Shown here: positions 10,552 through 22,733 of the stretch, piece after piece | Numbering within the stretch: position 1 is the first letter of the stretch | Layout: every line of letters starts with the position of its first letter | The notes under the pieces: generated by a model | Database searches by the model: none | Seen by the model: only the letters and a program-made list of their open reading frames with translations | Told to the model about the DNA's origin: nothing | Origin: Sciurus carolinensis | Lineage: Eukaryota; Chordata; Mammalia; Rodentia; Sciuridae | DNA length: 64,000 nt | NCBI RefSeq assembly: GCF_902686445.1 | Contig: NC_062227.1 | Coordinates: 18,303,678-18,367,677 of the forward strand | Direction: 5' to 3' | Made by a program: the position numbers and the translations under genes

Positions 10552-13500
10552 AAAGAATTTTGGGGTTCATTTGTCATTGCATCCCCAGCCATTGCATACA
10601 AAATCTACTACACATACCTTGATCTATTTTTTTTTTATTTTTCCTTTTGGAATTTTACTTTGGAAAATTCTGACCAGCAGAGTGCTATGCAAAATGCACA
10701 AGCCAGTTATGGTGGTTTATCTTACCTATCATCTCAGTTACTGGTGAGGTAGAGGAAGGTGTATCTCCTGGGAAAGATGAGTTTCCTTCAATGAGGGAAT
10801 GCCTCATCAACTTAGCTGGACTTTGTCAGGAAATATAAACAGGCAAGTGGTGATGGCTCTCAGGGTCTGGGTTCCTAGGACCCATAAAGGAAGGAAACAC
10901 TCCTCATCCAATTTCAATCTTCCTCTCGTAGGTTGGTAGTTTTTACTCTCAAGAATTATTAGAGTAGGATAAGGGCTGAAATTCATATCCCTGATCTCTC
11001 AATGATTCAGTTGCATTCAGTTTCACTGAGGACAGTGCCTCACTTGATTACCAGTGCTCCTGTGACATGAGAGCAAAAATGGGAGAACTCCTATAATCCA
11101 GGCAGAAAGAAGAAAAGAGGGAGTGCGAGGGATCTGAGGTATTCCAAAATGTGATTCCAACCTCTTCATCCAGGAGAGCACAGCCCCATGGTCCATGGAT
11201 CTCTCCAGGACCGGGCAGGACAAGGAACTCCTCTGAAGCCTGACAACTCACACTAAACTTCAGGTCTGCTCACAATAGAAATCATGGCAGCAGACAATTA
11301 TTCCCCACAAGTTCCAGTGGGGTGGGTGGAGGTGTGCTTTGGGAAACACACTATTCCTAACTCGATCCTCCAGGACTGTGCACACCTGGAATATCCTCCA
11401 CAGGAAACTAGCCTAAGGCCCTAACAACCACACTGAATAATGCCTGCTGAGAGCTCATGTCAGTGGAGAATTCAGTAAGCATGATGGGTTATGTGATCTT
11501 TAAATTGGGATGCTTCACACACAATCTTGCATGTTGCTCCTTTTTTCCTAGAAAGTTCATCCAGGTGACAGCTGGAACGTGGGCAGTGGGTCTTCTAGGT
11601 AAAGTTGGATGCATCTTCTGAAGGCTTATGTGGTGTCATGAGAGTCATTCACTCAGGATGTTGGATGGAGGATAGGATGGTGCTGACATGCCAGGAGAGA
11701 TATTCTGGGCTCACTGCATCTGCAAGGCCACTCCTTGTTGGCTGTGGCCTTACAACTAAGCTGCACTCAGAAATTTACCTGCTGGGAAATTCCAGGGACA
11801 CCTCAACTCACCTTGAGATGCAGAAATGACTGACCTATCTGTGTTCACACATGTGTTCTCTCTCTTGACCAGAGAAATGCCAGCCGGGCACAAGGCCCTG
11901 TGGAAAATTTCCACCAGTCCACTTAGCAGCCCCAGGAGAATGCTGACTACAAGCCAGTGGATCATGTAAGAGCCTGCTGAGGGTATGAGGAACACAGCAT
12001 CACATGGCATAACTCCAGATAGAAGAATGCACCGTGCTGAAAGGGTTATGATGAAAAACTTGCCAGATGAATATTCAAATAGGGAGAGCAAGGACATTTT
12101 GTTGGCACCAAAAGCAGAAGGATGTTGGTGCTGAAAGCCTACTTCAATGAAAAGACATTCTAAATCTATTCAGCCATCATCATCCACCCTCAATTTCCAA
12201 GACATGTCTTCAGGTTCAAAAAACTCTACAAATACAGAAAGTAGTACTTGACAGTTCTCTCTGTTATCCACCATCATTACAGACCCTATATCCCCTGCAT
12301 TGACCTCAAAGCCCTTGCAAACTCGTGACTCTTTCTTAGTGCTCTCAAGGGACAGTTGATTATACATATGCCAATTCATAGATTTTCTGGCACATAAACC
12401 AAGAGAAAAGACTTTATTTAAAACACAGCACTTATACCAATGAACTATAATTTAAACCAGTTGAATTTGTAATATGCAGCAATAAACTCAGCTGTGAAAG
12501 TGAACACTGCACCACAACATCACAAATGTAAACAGAAACAGCTCTGCTAAAAGGCAAATGTGAAGTACCAGAACTGAATATCAAAACAGGAGTGGTTCAA
12601 GATTATCTGAGTGTGTGGTCAGACTTGCTGAGCAGGAAAGTTGTACCACAGGCATTTGCAAATTGTCAAATGCTTTTTATTTCTTGACTCACTTCTATGC
12701 ACCACCAACCTGCCACAGGCCTAATGTCTCTGGCTTCCTTCTTTCTGTGTGAGTTCTTGCAATGAATGGTTATTTGGTCATCCCTTACCCTACAAAGCAA
12801 AATCCAACATTTCCCAGATCTGTGGTAAGCATGAGAAAAACATATACTCTACCCACCACTACAGGGCATCACTTGAGGACATCCATAAAAATTAACAAGA
12901 TTCTATACAAGTGCTCCATTCCTTCTGACACTGGAGCTCCAATGATAGTTGGAGAAGAGGTCGTAAATTCCCCCATTTCCACTGAATGCTATCAGCAGAA
13001 GCTAACATGGATTCAGCCCCACATCCTACCATTTCACATCCAGTCATAAGCAAGCCAATGCAAAGTAAACCTGACTAGGAAACTCAGGGCCAAGGGTAGC
13101 TGTCTTTTGTGTTCACTTATTCCTTTTCCTGTTGACATTGTGGATCACAGGGAAAGTGCTCAGGTGTGGAAATCCAGTTTATTGGCAGTCTGGGAGTGTG
13201 TCCAAAAAGCCTGTATATTTCCAAGGACCAATGAGGTATCATTTGAAATTTTCTGCCACTGAACCTGGTGCACATTGAATATTGGGAGAAGTTGCTGGAA
13301 AAATATGGGCATAGCATACTCATGAGTGAGATGTATCATATGAACTAAGGAGAGTTGAAAGATGTGAGGTGAAAAAAAATGTTGGGAGGATGGAAGTTTG
13401 ACACCCTCAGAAGTGTTTTGTCCTTTTTTTTTTTTTTTTTCCCACCTGAGGAGATGGGGATTTGAATCTCAGTTTTTCCACCTGGAAAGCAAGCACCCTA

Positions 13501-13862
13501 AAGGATGGGACAAATCCTCTCCACAGGTAGAGCTCCTTTAAGGTACATCACTTGATCCCCTCAGGTTCTGTGTCTGTGAAGGTTTGTGCAGACAAACAGC
13601 CCTAAAAAAGTCAAACAATGTCTAAGGAATTCTTAATTCTCCTTTTCACAACAATCTTGCAAATAAACTTTTTTGCATGTCAAGTTCCACACTCTAATGC
13701 TCTGTCCTGAGGGAAATAATTATCACAATTTACTTAAAGAGGAAGATGGTTGTAGCTGATCTCTGAGCAGAAAATTATATCAGTGATCCATGGAGGCCAG
13801 GGCATGAGGAGAGGCAGGCCTATGTCAGAATTAGAATATGCTCAGGTTGTTAGTATGAGAGG
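10552..13862. repeat. Tandem unit copy 1 (unidentified about 3.8-kb repeat)
   Basis: This is the first of three diverged tandem copies. Landmarks shared with the later copies are the TTGCATCCCCAGCCATT block (10575), the AATTATTAGAGTAGGATAAGGG block (10955), a GGTGACAGCTGGAAC block (11565), a TCACAAATGTAAACAGAAACAGC block (12520) and a GTCCAAAAAG block (13200). It lacks about 350 bases present in copies 2 and 3 around 11100. Only short ORFs occur, and I recognise no gene. The left end is cut by the ERV LTR. Confidence 0.8.
13440..13530 (-). repeat. ID-like SINE remnant, antisense
   Basis: A T-run is followed by GGGATTTGAATCTCAG, the complement of the B-box end of an ID/tRNA-type SINE, and by further degraded SINE body. 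The same insertion is present in tandem copy 2 at 17262, so it predates the duplication. Confidence 0.5.
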
Positions 13863-16800
13863 AGATTTTTGGGGATCATTTACCGTTGCATCCCTAGCCA
13901 TTACATTGGCAATCTACTGACACCTTCCTTGTTGTTTTTTTTTTTTTTTCTTTACTTTTCCTTTGGTCATTTTACTTTGAAAAATTCTAACCAGCAGATT
14001 GCTGTAGAAAATGAACAAACCAGTGCTGGTGATGGAAATTGCCTATCATCTCAGGAATGGGTGAGGTAGAGGAAGGCATTTCTCTTGAGAAAGGCCAGTT
14101 TCCTTCAATGAGTGAATGCCTCATCATCTTAGACAGACATTGTCATGAAATATAAACAAGCAAATCCGTGTGGTAATGGCTCTTGGGGTCTGCTTTCCCA
14201 GGACCAGTATTTGCTGTTAGAAAGGAAACATGACTCATCCAATTTCAATCTTCCGCTCGGTAGGTTTGCAGTTTTTACTCTCAAGATTTATTACAGTGAG
14301 ATAAGGGCTGAAATTCATATCCATGATCTCTCAATGATTCAGTTCCATTCAATTGCACTTAGGATAATGCCTCAAGTGGTTACCAGCACTCTTGCTACAT
14401 GAGAGCAAAAGATGGGAAGACTTCTGTAATCCAGGTGGGAGGGGGAGACATCGGGCAGGTTGGGTGTAAATGGTTCGGGGATTACAGGCTCCGGTTGGAG
14501 TACACACTTGGTTTCTCTCTGCAGGGAGATTTTCCAAGCCTTGGGATATATGGATTTTGAGGAGCAGCTGCCATGACCTGGAACCTGCACCGCAGATACT
14601 GCCTGAGGTCACAGAAGAAAGGCATGTCAGTATGTTGGCATCAAGGTTCCCATGGCAAACAGAGATGCTTCCGCTCCTGGCCACTTCTGACCAAGATTGA
14701 AAACAAGCACCAGCTCAGTTGTGATGGTCAGAGGAAAGATGAAAGGAGTGAATGCCAGGAAAATGCAGTTGTCCCAAACATGATCTGAACATCATCGACC
14801 AGTAGATGAGGCGCCAGGCTGTGTGCAGGGCACAGCCCCGGAGTAGATGGATTACTCCAAGACTAAGCAAGACAAGAAAACCCTCTGACAACTGACAGTT
14901 AACACTAAACTCCAAGTCTGCTAGGTGACTCTGCAGTCATTTGGCTGCACCAGGCATAATGACAGAAGGCAATTATCCTCCACCAGGTCCAGTGGGCCAT
15001 TTTGGGTGCAGGTATGCTTGGGTCATGTGGATCACCAAGCAGAGCACCTGCTCCAGTGATATTTCCTTCTGAACCCACTCATCCAGGACTGGGCACACAC
15101 AGAATATCCTAGTCAGGAAACTAGCCGAGGGCACTAGAAACCACAGTGAATGATGCTGCTGAGGCTCAGGGCATTGGAGCATGCAGTGAGCATGGTGGCT
15201 TAGTTGATTTTTGAATTGGGACAATTCACTCTCAATCTTGTGGTATGCTCCTCCTCTCCTACTAAGTTCAGACAGGAGACAACTGGAACCTGGGAAGTGG
15301 GTCTTCTAGGTGAAGGTGGGTTGCTCTTCTGATGGCTAATATGGAGAGGTGGGAGTCATTTACAGAGCAGGTTGTATAGAGAACAAAATGATGCTGACAT
15401 GAAAGGAGAGATGTTCTGTGCTCACTTCACCTGCAAAACCACAACTCCTTGCTGTGACCTTAGAAATAGACTGCACTCAGAAATTTACCTGCTGGGAATT
15501 TCCAGGACCACCTCAACTCACCTTGGGATGCAGAAATGTGTTCACACATTTGTTCATTCTTTGACCTGAATAGTGCCTGCCTGGCTAAAGGTCCTTTGGA
15601 AAATTGCCATGAGTCATCTTACCAGCACCAGGAGGATGATGACTACAAGTCAGAGACTGTTATAGGAGCTTGCAGATGGCATGAGAAACACAGCATCTCA
15701 TGGCATATCCTCGGATTGGAGCATGAACCATGCTGAAAAGGGCAATGATGGAAAGCTTCCAGGATGAATATTCAAAGGGAAAAAGCAAGGACATGTTGGG
15801 GGCAAGAAAGCAAAAAGGTGTTGGTGCTGAAAAACTTCTTAGGTGCAGAGACATTCTCAAACTACTCAGTCATGTTGGTCTACCCTCAAATTCCATGACA
15901 TGTCTTCAGGATCAAAATACTCTAGAAATACAAGAAGTAGTACTTGCCAGTTCATTCTGTAAGAAACAATCATTACAGACCCTAACTCCCCTTGCAATGA
16001 CTTCAACACCCTTGCAAATTAGTGACTCCTTCTTGCTGTTCTCAAGGGACACCAATTATACACATACTGTTATTTTTTTCTGGCACTAAACCATAAGGAA
16101 AGGCTTTAAATAAAACAAGCACGTACACCAACAAACTAGGATTTAAATGCATATAATTCAGAACATGCAGCACTGAACCCAGCTCTTGAAATAAAGATTG
16201 TACCACAATATCACAAATATAAACAGAAACAGCTCTGCTAAAAGGAAAAAGAGAAGACCCAACATGGGCAAAACCTGAATATCAAAACAGGAGTGGTTTA
16301 AGAATATCCGAATGTGGGATCAGACTTATTGAGCATGAAACTTGTACCACAGGCATTGGCAAATTGTCAAGTGCATTTTATTTCTGGACTTGCTTCTACC
16401 CCCCACCAACCTGCAACATGACTAATGTCACTGGTTTCTAATTTCCGTGTGAGATCCTGGAATGAATTTTTTTTTTCCTTACGAAGCACAATCCAATAAT
16501 TCCAAGATCCATGGAAAAAAAGAGAACAACATATGCTTTTCCCACTTCCACAGTGTATCTATTAAGGACATGCATCAAAATTAATCAGAGTCTCTACATT
16601 AGCTCTGCTCTTTTAAATCCTGAGACTCCAGTGATAGTGGGAGAGTAGGTGGTGAATTCCCCCATTTCTCCTGAATGCTATTGGCACAAACATGGATTCA
16701 ATTCCATATCCTCCTGTTTTTCCTCAAGTCATAAGGAAGCCAATGCAAAGTAAAACTGACCAGAAAAATCAGGGCCAGGGGTGGCTGTCTTTTGCCTTCA

Positions 16801-17700
16801 CATGTTGGTTTTCCAGTAGACCTTGCATTTCACATGGAAAGTACTCAGGTGTGGAAGTCCCCTTCATTGGCAGTGTGGGATTGTGTCCAAAAAGTCTCAA
16901 AATTGGCAAGGGCAAGTGAGGTGTCATTTGAATTTTCTGCCACTGCCACCTGGTGCACATTGCCTATCTAGAGAAGTAGCTGGGAAAAGAAAGGGATAAC
17001 ATAGTCACATGTGAGATGTAGCATCTGAACTAATGAGAGTTGAAAGATGTGAAGAAACACATACCCTTAAGCACTTCAGAGGAATGGGGATTCAGTGCTC
17101 CCTTTGAGTGCATCTCACTCAAAGAGCTGAAAGGTGTCAATGGAAGTTGCTTGCAGGTGAAATTAGTATATCCTAAACAGTGTCAATTTCACTGAATAAC
17201 AGAGGAGAACAAAGAAATAGTTTGAGAGGATGGAAGTTTGAAACCCTCAGAAGTTTTTTTTCTTGTGTTTTTCTCTCCCAGTTCTAGGTGCTGGGGATTC
17301 AAACCCCAGCCTTTCAGCTTGCATAGTCAGCACTGCAAGGGATGACCTATATTGTCATTACAGGATGAGCTCCTTTAAGGTACATGATTGATCCACTGAG
17401 GTTCTGTGTCTGTGCACTTCTATGCAGAGAAGTAACCATAGACATAGTCAATCAATGACTAGGTAATTCTTAATTCTCCTTTTCACAGCAATCTTGCAAA
17501 TGAAACTTTTTGTATCTCAAGACATACAATCTAGGGGTTTGTCCTGAAGAAAATAAATATCCCATCTTTACTTAATGAGGAAACCGGTTATAGCTGACCC
17601 TTGAGCAGAAAATTTTATCAGTTATCCATGGAGGACAGGGCACTAGGAGAGGCAGGTCTGTGTGGGTTTTAGAATATGCTCATGTTGTTAGTATGAAAGG
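13863..17700. repeat. Tandem unit copy 2 (unidentified about 3.8-kb repeat)
   Basis: This is the most complete copy, about 3.84 kb from the GGAGATTTTTGGGG start to the matching start of copy 3. It shares the same ordered landmarks as copy 1 and also contains the segment near 14460-14760 that copy 1 lacks. ORFs are short (up to 119 codons at 15730-16089) and are not conserved in frame between copies, so I do not call a gene. An antisense ID-like SINE lies at 17262-17372. Confidence 0.8.
17262..17372 (-). repeat. ID-like SINE remnant, antisense, copy 2 equivalent
   Basis: GTGCTGGGGATTCAAACCCCAGCC is the reverse of an ID B-box region; the remaining body is decayed. Its position in the tandem unit matches the element at 13440-13530. 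Confidence 0.55.
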
Positions 17701-18450
17701 AGATTTTGGTGAACATTCGGCATTGCATCCCCAGACATTACGTTCACATTCATCTGAAACATTCCTTGATTTTTTCTTTCATTTTCCTTTTGGCATTTAA
17801 CTTTGGAAAGCTCTGACCAGCAGAGTGCTGTGACAAATGTACCAGCAAGTGATGGTTGTGGATATTGCCTATCATTTGAGGTAGGGGTGAGTTAGAGGAA
17901 GGTGTTTCTCCCGGGAAAGGTCAGTTTCATTCAATGAGGGAATGCCTCATCAACATAGCCAGACGATGTCAGGAAATATAAACAGGCAAAGTCAAGTGGT
18001 GATGGTTCTCATGGTCCGGGTTCCCAGAACCCATATTTGCTGGAAGAAAGGAAATATTCCTCATCCAATTTTAATCTTCCTCTTGGTATGTTTGTAGCAT
18101 TTACTCTCAAGAATTATTAGAGTAGGATAAGGGTTAAAATTCATATCCCCGATCTCTCAATAATTCAGTTGCATTCAGTTGCACTGAGGACAATGCCTCA
18201 CTTGGTTACCAATGCTTCTGTAACATGAGAGCAAAAACGGGAGAACTCTTTTTATCCAGGGGGAAGGGGTATTCATTGGGCATGTCGGATGGGAATGGCT
18301 GGGTGGTTCCAGGCCCCAGTTGGAGATCAGTTGGTTTCTCTCCACAGAGTTTTTTTTTTTTTTTCTGAGCCTTGTGCAACATGGAGTTCAAACAGTTGCT
18401 TCAGTGACCTGCCGCCGGCACCGCAGGCCTGACATCATGATGGCATCATG

Positions 18451-18464
18451 GTTGCCATGGAAAT
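18451..18464 (+). promoter_or_regulatory. X-box-like motif in tandem copy 3
   Basis: GTTGCCATGGAAAT resembles the RFX X-box and lies 20 bases after TGACATCATGATG, a CRE-like element. It sits in a small CpG-containing patch. Copy 2 has GTTCCCATGGCAAAC at 14646-14660. Regulatory function is only inferred. Confidence 0.3.
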
Positions 18465-18849
18465 CAGAGAAACCTCTGCTTCTGGCCGCTTCACAAAAAA
18501 GATTGAAAACATGCACCAGCTCAGTTTTGAAGATCAGAGGCAAGAAGAAGTTATTGAGTGCCAGAAACTCAGGTTTTCCAAAATGAGATTCTAACCTCTT
18601 TGTCCAGTAGAGCACTGCCCCGTGGTCTGTGGATCCTTCCAGGAGCAGGCAGGACAAGGTACTCTGAAGCCTGACAGCTCACACTAAGCTGCAAGACCAC
18701 TAGGTATCACTACACTTATTTGGCCCCACAGGGCATCATGACACAGGGTAACTATCGCCCACCATTTCCAGTGGGCCTGGTTGGTTGGAGGTGTGCTTGG
18801 AGACACGTGCATCACCAAACTGAGCACCATCTCCAGACTATTTCCTTTC

Positions 18850-19023
18850 TGTCACTGGCTATTTGCAATGCCAAATTCGCGGGTATTTGTCACCACCTGC
18901 AGCAACAATTTGCACGGGTCTTTATCGGTGGTGGACTGGAAACGAACTGTTTCTTTCTTTTAGTGGGCTGCTTTCTCGCTTATTCACTTGTTCCCTGGGC
19001 TATTGAGGAAGAAAGGCTTTTCT

Positions 19024-19068
<45 letters not shown>

Positions 19069-19689
19069 TGCATAAGAGAGAGAGACTTTGCTTAAGAGAG
19101 AGAGACTACACTTTCAGATATCTATATCTTCTTAGTTCTGCTGCTTCTTAAAGGTGCGTCCTGCATCCTGTGAACTAAGGGTGCATCTATCTGAGGTGCT
19201 TCTTAGTGATACATCCCGTGTACTTCGATCTACCTATCTGTGATCTAGAGGTGTGTTCTCAATTCTCCACTCTGTGATCTGCCTTCACATGCTGCCTGCT
19301 GCTTCTCTCTGCTAGGCTGCTTCTATCTGCTTGCCACTTCTTCTTCCTTTCTGCTAGTGGCTTCTCTCCACCTCTTGCTACTAGCTGCTGCAGCTTCGTG
19401 TCACTCCTTACTGTTGCACCCCTGCCCACCACCCACTTATATTCCCTCCAGGAGGCGGAGGGCAGGGCCACAGCCATTTGCAATCAGGCAAGGAGCCAGC
19501 TGCCCCATCAAGACAAGGGTCAAAAAGAGCAGGCCCGAGCAGGCATGCTCGGGAACACCTGTGCACACGTTGTGCGCGTGGACTTAACTGAATACGGCCA
19601 GTGATAAATCACCTGAGTGTGCTTGTGTCAATTAACCTCCTTACTGCCAATGTCATCAGGCGCCTTTCTGGCTGGCACAGTCCCCAACA
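18850..19689 (-). mobile_element. IAP-like (class II ERV) solo LTR
   Basis: Read on the minus strand, the element starts TGTTGGGGACTGTGCC and ends GTGACA. It is flanked by imperfect 6-base duplications, CCTTTC (18844-18849) and CCTTCC (19690-19695), the size expected for class II ERVs. It has a minus-strand TATA box at 19436-19443 and a CT-rich stretch (GA repeat on the plus strand, 19026-19065), as in the R region of IAP LTRs. Tandem copies 1 and 2 lack it, so it inserted after the unit was duplicated. Confidence 0.75.
19026..19065 (+). repeat. (GA)n microsatellite inside the LTR
   Basis: About 40 bases of uninterrupted GA lie within the IAP-like LTR, followed by shorter GA runs separated by ACTTTGC-type spacers. 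Confidence 0.95.
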
Positions 19690-21215
19690 CCTTCCGATCC
19701 CACTCCTCCAACAGTGGGCACACCCAGAATTACCTAGTCAGGTAACTAGGCTAGGGTCTTAGCAACCACACCGAATCATGGCTGGTGAGAGCTTAGGGCA
19801 GTGGAACATGCAGTGAGCATGGTGGTTTAGGTAATCTTTGAATTGGGCCACTTCAAACCCAATCCTGAGGGTTGCTCCTTTTTTCCTAGAAAGTTCAGTG
19901 AGGTGACAGCTGTAAACTGGGAAGTGGGTCTTCTAGGTGAAGTTGGTTGCCTCTTCTGAAGGCTAATATGGAGGCATGTGAGTCAATCAGTCAGCATGTT
20001 GGACGGAGAATAGGAGGATGCTGTCATACCAGGAGTGTTATTCTGTGCTTGCTACACCTGCAAGGCCACACCTACTTGTCTGTGGCATTACAACTAGACT
20101 GCACTCAGATATTTATCTGCATGGAAACTCCAGGGCCACCTACACTCACCTGGAGATGCTGAAATATCTGGCCTATCTGTCTTCCACGTGTGTTCATTCT
20201 CCTGAGCAGATTAGTGCCAGCCTGGCACAAGGCCCTGTGGAAAATTTCCCCCAGTCCTTTTAGCAACCCAGGAAGATGCCACCTACAAGCCAGTGGATCA
20301 TATAAGAGCCTGCTGAGGGCACGAGGAACACAGGATTACATGGCATAATTCCAGAGAGAAGCATGCACAATGCTACAAGGGCTATGATGAAAAACTTCCA
20401 AGATTAATATTCTAATAGGGAGAGCAAGGACATTTTGTTGGCAGCAGAAGCAGAAGGATGTTGGTGCTGAAAACCTTCAATGAAGAGACATTCTAATACT
20501 ACTAGGCAATCATGGTCTACCCTCAAATTCCATGACACTTCTTCAGGTTCAACATACTCTATTAATAGAGGAGGTAGTACTTGTCAGTTCATCCTGTAAG
20601 CAGCCATCATTACAGACCCTAATTCCCCTTGCAAGGACCTCAAAGCCCTTGCAAATTTGTGGCTCTTTCTTGTTGCTCTCAAGGGACAGCTGATTATACA
20701 TATGCTGATTTGTAGATTTTCTGGCACAGAACCATGAGAAAAGGCATTCTTCAAAACACAGCACTTATACCTATGAACTACAATTCAAACAAGTTGAATT
20801 TGGAATATGCACCACGGAACCCATCTCTCGAAATAAAGAGTACACCACAATATCACAAATGTAAACAGAAACAGCACAGCTAAAAGGGAAAAGTGAAGAC
20901 CCAACTTGGGCAAAACCTGAATATCAAAACTGGAGTGGTTCAAGATTATCCAAATATCCGATCAGACTTACTGAGCAGGAAACTTGTACCACAGGCACTT
21001 GCAAAGTTTCAAGTGCATTTTATTTCTGGATTGGTTCCACCCACCTCCAACCTGCAACATGCCTAATGTCACTGGTTTCTTCTTTCGGTGTGATATCTAA
21101 CAATGAATGTCTCTTTATTTATTTTTTTACCTTTGAAAGCACAATCCAATAATTCCCAGATCTGTGGTAAACCTGAGAACAACATATGCTTTTCCCACTT
21201 CCACAGTGCATCTAT

Positions 21216-21411
21216 TGAGGTCATCCTGGTATCAGCAGAAACCAAGGAGAGTTCTTAAGCTTGTTATCTATTATGCAACTAGTTTACATTCTGGGACCCC
21301 ATCAAGGTTCAGCGGTAGTGGAACTGGGACAGATTTCACTCTCACCACCAGCAACCTGCAGTCTTAAGATGTTGCCACTTATTACTCTCAACAGTATAAC
21401 ATTGCCCCTTC
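21216..21411 (+). pseudogene. IGKV: IGKV pseudogene, truncated to framework 2 through CDR3
   Basis: The sequence encodes a kappa variable domain from framework 2 onward: [17 protein letters not shown], then [18 protein letters not shown] and a framework-3 end, ATYYSQQYN. The leader, framework 1 and CDR1 are absent. The sequence 5' of the Trp codon belongs to the tandem repeat unit. A stop replaces the codon after NLQS, and the conserved framework-3 Cys reads Ser. A decayed RSS follows at 21412-21439. It is non-functional by at least four criteria. The IGKV family call is firm; the subgroup is not assignable by eye. Confidence 0.92.
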
Positions 21412-21439
21412 CATAGTAATACAGACCATGACATAATCC
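21412..21439 (+). other. Decayed kappa RSS, 12-bp spacer
   Basis: The heptamer position reads CATAGTA (consensus CACAGTG), followed by exactly 12 bases and a nonamer position ACATAATCC (consensus ACAAAAACC). Layout and location identify it as a former 12-RSS. Confidence 0.75.
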
Positions 21440-21742
21440 TCCCAGGGAAGCAGAAGTGTGAGGCTGAGTTGTACCAGCTGCTCCTTCTGCTGCCTCCACC
21501 TACTGAGAGCACTTCTCAAAAGAAGCCAGGCTCTGAAAGTCTCTGAAATGTTTTGATAGAAGGGAAAAGGGAGGGTCCTCTGCATCACCTCTCAGTCCCA
21601 GCAGGACAGAGATAACCACACCAATTCTGAAAAAATAGATCACCACACCTGTGGAGTATGGGAGTTCAGAGAGTGACAGACAAGCCATGCCAGGTATCCT
21701 GGTTATGAACTTTATAATATAGGAAAAGAGAAAACTGTAATC

Positions 21743-21789
21743 TTTCTGAACTGTTCAGGGTTGAGGTTAAATTAGGTAGAGATGCACAG
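21743..21789 (+). repeat. Inverted repeat, left arm
   Basis: Positions 21743-21779 are the exact reverse complement of 22878-22914 (37 bases). Similarity extends to 21789 with two mismatches. The arm contains the palindrome CTGAACTGTTCAG. Confidence 0.9.
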
Positions 21790-22733
21790 GAAAACTGTAA
21801 TCTGATGATGGTGGTCAAAGTTGTAGGAAAGCACAAACAGATTCTGGAAGTTATTGTTTCTTTGGTTCACCTCTGAAGCCTTGAGTAATCTGATAATCAC
21901 ATCCTAAGTCACATGTGTTTCAGTACAGTAAATTGAGACTATAAACTAAATTTTTGGAAGCTCTGGTTATTTGAGATGATGATTAGTGAAGCTGGTGCTA
22001 AAAATGGGATAATTCTTTTTCTTTCCCCAATGTTGAGATACTGTCAGAACTGACAACAGGACTACCAGATCACTTGTGAGATCATCAATTCTGTCTTCCA
22101 GATACATCCAAATAGTTCTGAGGATGCCAAAGAGATGCAAAATTGTCAACACCTTTTAAATCAGAATACATAACACTGTACTTTCCCTGAAATAAAAGAG
22201 ATTAGTGATCTTCAGGATAGCACCAGATCCTGGGACTTGCACCTGCAGTGACCAGTGGCAAGGCTCTATAGCAGCTGGAGATGTGCCATCTTGACCATGA
22301 AGCCACAGAAAGATTTTCATGAATGTTTTGGGGAAAAAAGACTTGCGTTTTCTATGCTGACCCTATGCTGGCTATAACAATGAGGAGCAAGATTATATAA
22401 AAGGAGAAAATCTTAGGGATAAAAAGGCAGTACCAAAGAGCAGTGTTGATTATGGATTGGATGAACAGCCAAGGAAATTCATAGGAATTAAGATTCCATG
22501 GCCCTGGTGTTTGGCCCCCTGATTTTCTCACACAATCCGAAATATGGAACCAGTCTTGTTGGCTTTGCCTGTAACTCTCACTTGGTTAACTCTACTACTC
22601 TCTTTCCCCTGCATGCTCCTGACCTTGTAATTAAGTCTAGCACATCTCAGAATGTTTATTTTCTTATGCCTCATAAATAATGACTGGAAGTGGTCAATAA
22701 AAGTGCAGTGGAAGAGAAGTTGAACTAAATGAT

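Larger units (their letters stand above)
17701..21215. repeat. Tandem unit copy 3, with LTR insertion, fused to IGKV relic
   Basis: The third copy starts with the same GGAGATTTTGGTGAACATT-type boundary and follows copies 1 and 2 in order. It differs by an 840-base solo LTR at 18850-19689. Similarity continues through the ATGCTTTTCCCACTTCCACAG block (21187) and stops near 21215, where sequence passes directly into framework 2 of an IGKV relic. Copies 1 and 2 continue past this point without the V sequence. Confidence 0.78.

Noticed and set aside
12654..12663. ATTTGCAAAT, a palindromic octamer-like word, as a V promoter
   Set aside because: No V leader follows, and the equivalent positions in tandem copies 2 and 3 do not keep it.
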